From assembly GCA_903898675.1 (NCBI GenBank), contig CAIUGM010000009.1, forward strand, positions 1 to 61,531: a stretch of 61,531 bases of DNA, read 5' to 3'. This document shows, one piece after another, positions 55,074 to 61,531 of this stretch. A model generated the notes under the pieces. The model made no database searches. It was not told where the DNA came from and saw only the letters and a list, made by a program, of their open reading frames with translations. The position numbers were made by a program, and so were the translations under genes. The DNA is from an uncultured Verrucomicrobiota bacterium (GTDB lineage Bacteria > Verrucomicrobiota > Verrucomicrobiia > Opitutales > Opitutaceae). Each line of letters opens with the position of its first letter. Position 1 is the stretch's first letter.

Positions 55074-55889
55074 ATGTATCAAAGCTACTACGGATTTACG
55101 GAGATGCCGTTCCATATCACTCCGGACCCGAAGTTCCTGTACCTCAGCGCCACCCACCAGGAGGCTTTGCAACACCTCAAATACGGGGTCGGCGAGAAAA
55201 AGGGCTTCATCGTCCTGATCGGCGAGGTCGGCTGCGGCAAGACCACCCTGTGCCGGAAGTTCCTCAACGAGCTCGACCCCGCGCACTACGACACCGCGCT
55301 GGTGCTGAATCCCCGCGTCACCGAGACGCAGATGCTGAAGGCCATCCTCACCGAGCTCAAGGAGCCGCAGCTGGCGCGCAGCAAGAACGACCTTGTCGCC
55401 CAGATGAACCAGGTCCTGCTCGACCGCATCGCCGCCGGCCGCGAGATCGTGCTGATCATCGACGAGGCCCAGAACCTTTCCTTCGAGGTCTTCGAGCAGG
55501 TGCGCCTGCTGTCGAACCTCGAGACCGACAAGCAGAAGCTTCTCCAGATCGTCCTGATGGGCCAGCCCGAACTGAAGGAGAAGCTCGCGCTCGAGGAGCT
55601 CCGCCAGCTGCGCCAGCGCATCCTGGTGCATTACGAGTTGCGGCCGTTCGCCCGCGACGAGATGGACCGCTACATCAGCCACCGCCTGACGGTCTCCGGC
55701 AGCATGGGCCGGCCGCACTTCACGCCGTGGGCGCTGCGCCACATCTTCAAGGCCAGCCGGGGAATCCCGCGCATCATCAACAATCTCTGCGACAAATCCA
55801 TCCTGTCCGCCTTCATCCGCAACTCCGACGAGGTCAACTACTGGGACGCCCGCCGGGCCTCACGGGACGTGGAGCGGCTGATTGACTGA
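55074..55889 (+). CDS. ExeA/GspA-like AAA ATPase
   Basis: The 271-residue ATPase opens MYQSYYGFTEMPFHITPDPKFLYL, the standard ExeA/MshM start, and has Walker A GEVGCGKTTL (about 50-59) and Walker B VLIIDEAQNLS (about 130-140). ExeA with ExeB opens peptidoglycan and helps assemble the type II secretin. A GspB-like gene follows 141 bases later on the same strand. I chose the ATG at 55074. It is not adjacent to the secretin at 38610-40430. Confidence 0.88.
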   Translation: MYQSYYGFTEMPFHITPDPKFLYLSATHQEALQHLKYGVGEKKGFIVLIGEVGCGKTTLCRKFLNELDPAHYDTALVLNPRVTETQMLKAILTELKEPQLARSKNDLVAQMNQVLLDRIAAGREIVLIIDEAQNLSFEVFEQVRLLSNLETDKQKLLQIVLMGQPELKEKLALEELRQLRQRILVHYELRPFARDEMDRYISHRLTVSGSMGRPHFTPWALRHIFKASRGIPRIINNLCDKSILSAFIRNSDEVNYWDARRASRDVERLID

Positions 55890-55891
55890 GC

Positions 55892-56022
55892 CATTGTTCA
55901 ATTCTCATCGTTCAACGTTCATTGTTCATCGCCAAAGCCCGTACCCAATGACAACTGAACATCGACCAATGAACATTGACCAATATTCCCGCCTCCCGCC
56001 TCCCGTCTCCCGCCTCCTGCCT
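55892..56022. repeat. Composite repeat island (GTTCAATGTTCATTG and CCCGCCTCC units)
   Basis: CCATTGTTCAATTCTCATC is mirrored by AATGAACATTGACCAAT near 55968, followed by tandem CCCGCCTC units at 55988-56020. It fills the gap between the ExeA-like and GspB-like genes. Confidence 0.7.
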
Positions 56023-56030
56023 TTTCCGAC

Positions 56031-56753
56031 ATGAGTTTGATCAACGAAGCCCTCAAGAAGGCCCAGAAGCAGCGGACGGGCGAGGCGCCGCCATTGGCCT
56101 CGATGCCGACGATCGGCGGGGAGCCGGCTTCGCAGATCGCCGCGCGTTCGAAGCCGGGTGGATCAAATGCTCTCATCCTCAAGATCGGGGCCGTGGCCGC
56201 CACGCTGTTGGTCGTGATCGCCGGCGTGATCGTGATGGCCCGGCTCTTCTCGAATCCGGCAGAGTCCAAAACCGCCGTCCCGACCGTAGTAACGGCCCAG
56301 GCCCAGCCCGCCACCCTGCCGGCTGCGACCATCGGCGCTGTCGCTCCTCCGACAGTTAAGGCGTCGCCTGCTCCCGAGGTCGCAACTGTCGCGCCTACCA
56401 CCTTTGTCCTGCCCGTGGCCGTCCCACCGACGCCCGCGCCCCCAGTCGTGGTCGCGGCCAAGGTTGAACCCAAGCCGGTGGTCGCCGCGCCCGTCGAAAC
56501 ACCTGCACCGGTCGCAACGGCCAAGCCGGCCGGAGCGCTCAAGCTCGACTCCCGTTCGATCAATTACATCGAGGGCCTCCGCGTCGCCGGCATCCGGGCC
56601 TCGGGCGCCGACAGCAAGGTCCTCATGAGTGACCGCGTCTACCGCATCGGCGACATCGTCGAGCACGACCTCGACCTCAAGCTCGTCGGCATCACCGCCA
56701 ACTCCCTAACCTTCGAGAACGACAGCGGCGCCCGCTACACCCGAAATTTCTGA
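56031..56753 (+). CDS. GspB/ExeB-like general secretion protein
   Basis: The 240-residue product begins MSLINEALKKAQKQRTGE, the signature of GspB/ExeB and MshK-type partners, then has a membrane helix (ALILKIGAVAATLLVVIAGVIVMARLF, about 47-72), a long Pro/Ala/Val linker and a C-terminal periplasmic domain of about 65 residues (INYIEGLRVAGIRASG onwards). With the ExeA-like ATPase it should help set the secretin in the cell wall. Confidence 0.85.
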   Translation: MSLINEALKKAQKQRTGEAPPLASMPTIGGEPASQIAARSKPGGSNALILKIGAVAATLLVVIAGVIVMARLFSNPAESKTAVPTVVTAQAQPATLPAATIGAVAPPTVKASPAPEVATVAPTTFVLPVAVPPTPAPPVVVAAKVEPKPVVAAPVETPAPVATAKPAGALKLDSRSINYIEGLRVAGIRASGADSKVLMSDRVYRIGDIVEHDLDLKLVGITANSLTFENDSGARYTRNF

Positions 56754-56775
56754 GCACAGCGGAAAGCATCTGGCT

Positions 56776-57768
56776 TTACCTGAGGGCCGGACCTCGGAGT
56801 TTACGAAGGGTCGCCAGTTCGCCCCAGTCGGTGAGGCTCGGAAGCAGTCGTGGCGCAGTGCGATCGCCCGGCCCCGCCCTCGCGCGGAGGCGAGCCAGCT
56901 GCACGGCCACGAAGGCCCGGCTGCCCAGCACGGCGCCGTCGGTGAAATACCGCACCCGACAGCGGAGGACGGTCGCCCGCGGCAGCTTGCCCCTGGCTTG
57001 CAGCACTTGCTGGAACTCCCCGGGAGTGATGGTGCCAATGTGTTGCCGTGGTCCCGCCCCCGTGCCAAACAGCACCAGACGGTAGCCGGCTTGCACATTA
57101 GGCCAGGATTGGCCGGTGGCGCCGAACACGGCCGCGATTCCGTGCTGCGCCAAGAGTGAGCCGGCCACGGCCTCCGCGTAGCCACAGAAGCGATAGTCCT
57201 TCGGATCCGCGACGAGGCCGGCGCGGACGCAATTCAGGTCGATATAAGCTGCAATGGTTTCGAGTACTTCCTGTTTTGATTCCACAAGGACACTCTTGAA
57301 GCGCTCCGCCCAGAGGGTGCCGAACCGGCGGTGGCTTTTGTTGAACCAGATCGAGAACCGCTGCTTGAGCAGCTTCATGAACTGGGAGAGGTTGCCCATC
57401 AGTGCCAGCTGACGCCGCCGCCAGAGCACCGCCTCAGGGCCATTGGTGGCGAGCTGGGCCCGGATCACTTCAAGCCGGGCGGTCTGGTAGCGGGTTGGCT
57501 TTGGGTAAAGCACCTGGTAGCGGCGCAGCAGCTCTGGATCAGGAATTTCGGTCTTCTGCGGCACGGTCACCAGCACATGGAAGTGATTCGTGAGGATGGC
57601 GTAGGTGTGGATGGTTACGCCGCAGTAGTCGGCGATCTGCCAGAGTTGTTTCCGGAGGACTTCCTTGGCGACCTCGTCGAAGAGCCTCTCGCCGTTCACC
57701 GTCCGCGTCATGGCATGGTAAACCCCCGGGCCCTCCTCTCCTGGCACCACTATCCGCGCTTGCCGCAT
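56776..57768 (-). CDS. REP-associated tyrosine transposase-like protein (RAYT, Y1 family)
   Basis: The 330-residue protein is a Y1-type transposase: GVYHAMTRTVNGERLF, the HUH motif in TNHFHVLVTV (about residue 73-82), FGTLWAERFKSVLVE and the catalytic-tyrosine helix AAYIDLNCVRAGL, all as in RAYTs (IS200-like). RAYTs are thought to mobilise short palindromic REP elements. The window has many short palindromic islands, so a link is plausible but unproven. I chose the ATG at 57768 over a GTG 27 bases upstream. It overlaps no other gene and is convergent with the GspB-like gene. Confidence 0.85.
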   Translation of the reverse strand: MRQARIVVPGEEGPGVYHAMTRTVNGERLFDEVAKEVLRKQLWQIADYCGVTIHTYAILTNHFHVLVTVPQKTEIPDPELLRRYQVLYPKPTRYQTARLEVIRAQLATNGPEAVLWRRRQLALMGNLSQFMKLLKQRFSIWFNKSHRRFGTLWAERFKSVLVESKQEVLETIAAYIDLNCVRAGLVADPKDYRFCGYAEAVAGSLLAQHGIAAVFGATGQSWPNVQAGYRLVLFGTGAGPRQHIGTITPGEFQQVLQARGKLPRATVLRCRVRYFTDGAVLGSRAFVAVQLARLRARAGPGDRTAPRLLPSLTDWGELATLRKLRGPALR

Positions 57769-57899
57769 CCGAGACCGCCAATCTGCGCCAACCACTGTCC
57801 ATCCGTCAACCTGTTATAGCCTGTCCCTTTTACCCCCTTTACCCCTCTTGAGACTCTCGCTTGAACTCAGAGCGCCATCACCAGCACATCAACATCCGC

Positions 57900-57933
57900 G
57901 GCCTGACTTTTTGAGGCCTAACGCCAATTGGCG
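57900..57933. repeat. Two small palindromes upstream of the RAYT-like gene
   Basis: GGCCT/AGGCC at 57900-57918 with a T-rich loop, and the perfect palindrome CGCCAATTGGCG at 57922-57933, lie between the RAYT-like gene and the sugar transferase. They could be a REP flanking the transposase gene or a terminator for the sugar transferase. Confidence 0.45.
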
Positions 57934-57958
57934 GGAAGTGCAGCGTCGTTGACTGACT

Positions 57959-59380
57959 TCAGTAGGCCGAGCTCGGCGGGAAGAAGACTTGCCGCAGCGT
58001 TTTCAGGGTGATGACAACATCGAGGCCGATTGACCAGTGGGCGATGTAGTAGAGGTCGAGCCGGATTCTCTCCTGCAGCTGCTCGGGGGTCGTGATCTCG
58101 CCGCGGAAGCCTTCGCTCTGGGCCAAGCCGGTGATGCCGGGTTTCACCCAGTGCTTGGAACGGTAGGCCCGCACCTGCCGCTCGAATTCCTCGTCGAGCA
58201 GGGGCATCACGGGCCGCGGGCCGACGATGCTCATCTCGCCGGTGAGCACATTCCAGAACTGGGGAAACTCGTCCAGGCTGTGCCGGCGGAGGAAGCGCCC
58301 GAACGGGTAGATGCGCTGGTCGCCGGTCTGTGCCTGCCGGACCTCCGCCTTTTCGTCCGGCGGCGACACGTACATCGACCGGAACTTCAGCATGAAGAAC
58401 TCCACGCGCTTCTCCCCCGACCGCGGCCGGACATGGAACAGCGGCCCAGGCGACTGGATCCGCTGCACCACCCACACGACGGGGATCAGGAGCGGGAAGA
58501 ATAAAACGACCACCGGCAGCGCCACCACGAGGTCAAAGGCCCGTTTGACGGCGCGGTTGAGCGGCTCCTCCAGCGGCTCCTCGTGCAGGGTGAAGAAATG
58601 CCGGCCGCCCTCGTCCACCGACACGACCGGATGCCCCAGCACCTCATCGACCTGGTGGTGAATCAGCAGCCGGCACCCGCGTGCCTGGCACTGGTCGAGT
58701 ATCAGCCGGGCCGTGGCGGGATTCTCCGGCAGCTCCATCAGGATTACCTGGCCGATGCCCTTCTCCTCCAGCACCCGCGGCAGCTCGGCGACGTAGCCCG
58801 CGAACGGTGCGGCTGAATTCCGCGGCGCCTCGGCGAGCGCGTCCAGCGAAACAAACCCGGCGGGCAGGACGCCGAGGTGGGAGCGTTGCGCGAGCCAGTC
58901 CTGCAACACCGGCAGCGAACGGGCGCGACCGATGAAAAGCGTCGGCACCCGCTCGCCCTGGCCGAAGAGAATTTTTGCCAGCCACGCCGGCAGCGTCGCG
59001 TGGAGCCAGGCGAGCCCGAGCCAGCTCAAGGCCAGAAACGAACCCAGGAAAAGACGGCTGATCCGGTGGTCCTGCGTCGCGAACATCATGCTGAAGACCG
59101 CCAGCGCCATCAGTGCGACCTGGGTCGTCGCCAGCCCGGCGGCGTCCACACCGCCCAGCCGGGTGAGCCGCGGCTCCACCGCGCGGATCCGGCCGGTGGC
59201 GGCGAGCATACCGATCACGACACACAGGAAATACGGCAGCAGGTTGACCTCCCGGCTGAGCTTCACGACCGGCACGTAGGCCATGATGAACGCCGCGTAG
59301 GCCCAGAAAAACACCGCCACGCAGAGGATCACGGCACTGCCGTGGATCCTGACCAGTCCGCGATGCCGGTTGGTGATCAT
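57959..59380 (-). CDS. Polyprenyl-phosphate sugar-1-phosphate transferase (exopolysaccharide initiating type)
   Basis: The 473-residue product has an N-terminal multi-pass membrane region (helices about 10-30, 38-55, 75-95, 105-125), a central Rossmann-like domain and a C-terminal bacterial sugar transferase: KRAFDLVVALPVVVLFFPLLIP, FMLKFRSMY, DEFPQFWNVLTGEMSIVGPRP and KPGITGLAQ. It loads the first sugar phosphate onto undecaprenyl phosphate. The start is either ATG 59380 (chosen) or ATG 59440, which lies in hairpin DNA. Confidence 0.9.
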   Translation of the reverse strand: MITNRHRGLVRIHGSAVILCVAVFFWAYAAFIMAYVPVVKLSREVNLLPYFLCVVIGMLAATGRIRAVEPRLTRLGGVDAAGLATTQVALMALAVFSMMFATQDHRISRLFLGSFLALSWLGLAWLHATLPAWLAKILFGQGERVPTLFIGRARSLPVLQDWLAQRSHLGVLPAGFVSLDALAEAPRNSAAPFAGYVAELPRVLEEKGIGQVILMELPENPATARLILDQCQARGCRLLIHHQVDEVLGHPVVSVDEGGRHFFTLHEEPLEEPLNRAVKRAFDLVVALPVVVLFFPLLIPVVWVVQRIQSPGPLFHVRPRSGEKRVEFFMLKFRSMYVSPPDEKAEVRQAQTGDQRIYPFGRFLRRHSLDEFPQFWNVLTGEMSIVGPRPVMPLLDEEFERQVRAYRSKHWVKPGITGLAQSEGFRGEITTPEQLQERIRLDLYYIAHWSIGLDVVITLKTLRQVFFPPSSAY

Positions 59381-59446
59381 GTGGGTTCGCGGACGGTAAT
59401 GATCGCCGGGTGCCCGGCAAGGCTTGAGCGTGAAACCCATGGTGTG

Positions 59447-59498
59447 GGCCGTTGCCCTCAACGGCCTTTCCCGATCAGGGCGGTTGAGGGCAACCGCC
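59447..59498. repeat. Two mirror-image hairpins with complementary loops
   Basis: A perfect 20-base hairpin at 59447-59466 (8-bp stem, loop CCCT) is followed 12 bases later by another at 59479-59498 (8-bp stem, loop AGGG). The second is the reverse complement of the first at 18 of 20 positions. They lie in the divergent gap between the sugar transferase and the carbamoyltransferase. Confidence 0.85.
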
Positions 59499-59600
59499 CC
59501 TACCCCGGCCTCGTTGCCGCTTGCGGTCACCGGCCGGTTTTTCAGCATAAGGCGATGCTCCCGCCTGCCCCCGCGTTGCGACTCCGGTCGCCTTGATGCC

Positions 59601-61418
59601 ATGACCGCGATTTTGGGGATCTCCGCCTTCTATCACGACTCCGCCGCCGCCTTGGTGGTGGATGGCCGGATCGTCGCGGCCGCGCAGGAGGAACGCTTCA
59701 CGCGGATCAAGCACGACCACGCCTTCCCCACGCAGGCCGTCGCGTTCTGCCTGCGCGAGGCCGGTCTCACGGCCGCTGAACTGGACCACGTCGTATTCTA
59801 CGAAAAACCCTTTCTCAAGTTCGACCGCCTGCTGGAAACTCACCTCGCGGTCGCGCCGGCCGGATTTCGCGCCTTCCTTAAGGCCATGCCGCAATGGGTC
59901 CATGAAAAGCTCCAGCTCCCGCGCGCGATGAACCGCAGCCTCGGCGGCGGTTACCGGAAACGCTACATCTTTACGGAACACCATGAATCGCACGCGGCCA
60001 GCGCGTTCTTCCCCTCCCCGTTCGACGAGGCCGCCCTCCTCGTGCTCGATGGCGTCGGCGAGTGGGCCACGGCGAGCCTGGGGCACGGCTCGGGCCATCA
60101 GCTGACACTGACGCACGAGATGCATTTCCCGCACTCTTTGGGCCTGCTGTACTCCGCCGTCACCTACCACTGCGGCTTCAAGGTCAACAGCGGCGAGTAC
60201 AAGCTCATGGGCCTCGCGCCCTATGGCGAACCCAAGTATGCTGACGTAATCCTCGGGCAGCTGCTCGACTTGAAGGCGGACGGTTCCTTCCGGCTCGACC
60301 AGTCGTACTTCAACTACTGCGGCGGCCTGACCATGACGTCGGACAAATTCAGCCGGCAGTTCGGCGGTCCGCCGCGCCGGCCGGAATCACCGCTCACCGC
60401 CCGCGAACTCGACCTCGCCGCGTCGGTGCAGAAAGTCACGGAGGAGATCATGCTCCGGATGGCGCGGCATTTGCACCAGCTCACCGGTTCCAAGAATCTC
60501 TGCCTGGCGGGCGGCGTCGCGCTCAACTGCGTCGGCAACGGCCGTCTGCTGCGCGAATCGCCCTTCGCCAACATCTGGATCCAGCCCGCGGCGGGCGACG
60601 CGGGCGGAGCCCTGGGCGCCGCGTTGTTCGTCTGGCATCAGCTCCTGGAGAATCCCCGCACCCCGCAAAAACCCGACAGCCAGCGCGGCTCGCTGCTCGG
60701 GCCGGTTAACCCGGCCGCGACCATCGAAACCGAATTACAAGGCCGTCAGGCGGTTTACCGGAAGTACCCGGAGACGGCCGAACTATGCGCCACCACCGCG
60801 GGACTCATCGCCGACGGCAAGGTGGTCGGCTGGGTCCAGGGCCCGATGGAGTTCGGTCCCCGCGCGCTCGGCAACCGCAGCATTTTGGGCGACGCCCGCA
60901 ACCCGGCGATGCAGTCGGTGATGAATGTGAAGATCAAGTTCCGCGAATCCTTCCGCCCGTTCGCCCCGATCGTACTCGCGGAGCGGGCGGCGGAGTATTT
61001 CGAACTGCGGCCGGACCAGGAAAGCCCTTACATGCTGATCGTCGCGCCGGTGCGGGACGACAAGCGCGTGCCCGCCTCACCGGCACCGGCCCGCGGCCTG
61101 GCGCAGGTCAGCGAAGTGCGCTCGGTAATTCCGGCTGTGACCCACGTGGACTATTCGGCCCGCGTCCAGACCGTGGACGCCGGCCGTAATCCCCTGCTCC
61201 ACGAGCTGCTCACGGCTTTTGACCGGCTCACCGGTTGCCCCGTGCTCATCAACACCAGCTTCAACGTCCGCGGCGAACCCATCGTCTCCACCGCCGCGGA
61301 TGCCTACCGCTGCTTCATGGCGACCGACATGGACGCGCTGGTGATCGGGGATTTTGTCCTGCTCAAGGAAGAGCAACCGGCGACGGCGCGTGTGCTAACT
61401 ACCAGATCATGGACATAG
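59601..61418 (+). CDS. Carbamoyltransferase of the NodU/CmcH family
   Basis: The 605-residue product opens with ILGISAFYHDSAAALVVDG, then AAQEERFTRIKHDHAFP, the metal-site helix HHESHAASAFF, NSGEYKLMGLAPYGEP and LAGGVALNCVGNG, and in the C-terminal domain GPMEFGPRALGNRSIL and FRPFAPIV. It transfers a carbamoyl group from carbamoyl phosphate to a hydroxyl, in this context probably on a surface sugar. The Kae1-like N-domain and YrdC-like C-domain are both full. The insertion-sequence end begins 11 bases after its stop, so the last few residues may have been altered. Confidence 0.92.
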   Translation: MTAILGISAFYHDSAAALVVDGRIVAAAQEERFTRIKHDHAFPTQAVAFCLREAGLTAAELDHVVFYEKPFLKFDRLLETHLAVAPAGFRAFLKAMPQWVHEKLQLPRAMNRSLGGGYRKRYIFTEHHESHAASAFFPSPFDEAALLVLDGVGEWATASLGHGSGHQLTLTHEMHFPHSLGLLYSAVTYHCGFKVNSGEYKLMGLAPYGEPKYADVILGQLLDLKADGSFRLDQSYFNYCGGLTMTSDKFSRQFGGPPRRPESPLTARELDLAASVQKVTEEIMLRMARHLHQLTGSKNLCLAGGVALNCVGNGRLLRESPFANIWIQPAAGDAGGALGAALFVWHQLLENPRTPQKPDSQRGSLLGPVNPAATIETELQGRQAVYRKYPETAELCATTAGLIADGKVVGWVQGPMEFGPRALGNRSILGDARNPAMQSVMNVKIKFRESFRPFAPIVLAERAAEYFELRPDQESPYMLIVAPVRDDKRVPASPAPARGLAQVSEVRSVIPAVTHVDYSARVQTVDAGRNPLLHELLTAFDRLTGCPVLINTSFNVRGEPIVSTAADAYRCFMATDMDALVIGDFVLLKEEQPATARVLTTRSWT

Positions 61419-61428
61419 GAAGTAGCTG

Positions 61429-61443
61429 AAATTGGGTAACACT
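61429..61443. repeat. Terminal inverted repeat of an insertion sequence (left end)
   Basis: AAATTGGGTAACACT is the exact reverse complement of 89-103. The left half of the hairpin at 61435-61467 is part of it. It begins 11 bases after the stop of the carbamoyltransferase. Confidence 0.65.
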
Positions 61444-61467
61444 CCATAACCAATGAGGAGTGTTACC
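61435..61467 (+). promoter_or_regulatory. Hairpin burying the ribosome binding site of the element's ORF
   Basis: GGTAACACTCC (61435-61445) and GGAGTGTTACC (61457-61467) pair over all 11 bases around an 11-base loop. The Shine-Dalgarno GAGGAG at 61455-61460 lies in the right arm, 7 bases before the ATG. RNA that reads in from outside the element would fold this shut, while RNA starting inside the arm would not. Confidence 0.7.
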
Positions 61468-61531
61468 ATGACAGAGGAAGAGACAACGAAGAAGGCTGGG
61501 GTCCGCGAACCGCGGACCCCGGGGAAACGCA
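61468..61531 (+). CDS. N-terminus of a transposase-like ORF, cut by the window edge
   Basis: The ORF starts ATG and gives MTEEETTKKAGVREPRTPGK before the window ends. It sits just inside an insertion-sequence end and has a strong ribosome binding site. No transposase domain is visible in 21 residues, so the call rests on position. Confidence 0.5.
   Translation, partial: MTEEETTKKAGVREPRTPGKR

Overview
The window is a GC-rich stretch of bacterial chromosome that best fits the Verrucomicrobiota, probably an Opitutaceae-like lineage. The evidence is a pilus-like locus with the architecture of the Akkermansia Amuc_1098-1101 genes, a DUF1800/DUF1501 pair, a YdbH-YnbE-YdbL cassette, a cluster of GT9 heptosyltransferase-like genes for lipopolysaccharide core, and very many short inverted-repeat islands between genes. 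The taxonomic call is inference from gene content; no rRNA or tRNA gene was found.

Layout. 1-250: end of an insertion sequence, a folded hairpin and a terminator. 250-7641: recR, ybaB, a YeeZ-like epimerase, a DJ-1 protein, an asparagine synthetase fused in frame to the end of an acyltransferase, a dihydrolipoyl-dehydrogenase-like enzyme, a lipoprotein and an M42 peptidase. 7780-11078 (minus): tig-clpP-clpX. 11226-15859 (plus): tsaB-alr, then the DUF1800/DUF1501 pair. 15918-21900 (minus): serS, tilS, ftsH, ugd. 22026-27865: lipopolysaccharide core cluster (four GT9 enzymes, a DUF4254 protein, an LpxL-like acyltransferase). 28132-30259: two oligopeptide ABC ATPases without permeases. 30395-35919: an orphan Imm42-like immunity protein, a GH36-like glycosidase, ydbH-ynbE-ydbL and a TPR protein. 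36042-38534: glycogen phosphorylase. 38610-43864 (minus): PilM-PilN fusion, Amuc_1100-like, Amuc_1099-like and secretin genes. 43971-49290: Nudix hydrolase, pdhA-pdhB-pdhC and an SDR. 49423-54959 (minus): nucleoside-hydrolase-like protein, phosphohexomutase, UDP-sugar pyrophosphorylase, FtsB/DivIC-like protein. 55074-56753: ExeA-like ATPase and GspB-like protein. 56776-57768: a RAYT-type tyrosine transposase. 57959-61418: polyprenyl-phosphate sugar transferase and a NodU/CmcH-type carbamoyltransferase. 61429-61531: start of an insertion sequence.

How the genes fit together. The phosphohexomutase, UDP-sugar pyrophosphorylase and UDP-glucose dehydrogenase can supply UDP-sugars and UDP-glucuronate to the envelope polysaccharide enzymes, and glycogen phosphorylase can supply glucose-1-phosphate. 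The envelope is strongly represented: lipopolysaccharide core, YdbH-type lipid transport, secretin and pilus-like assembly, ExeA/GspB, FtsH and the Clp system.

The main unusual signals are: (1) at least eight families of short palindromic islands, some matching near-exactly between loci, one nested inside another, and two lying in frame inside genes, in a window that also carries a RAYT-type transposase; (2) the AsnB-acyltransferase chimera; (3) matching 15-bp inverted repeats at both ends of the window, one forming a hairpin that buries the ribosome binding site of a transposase-like ORF; and (4) the PilM-PilN fusion in the Amuc_1100-type locus.
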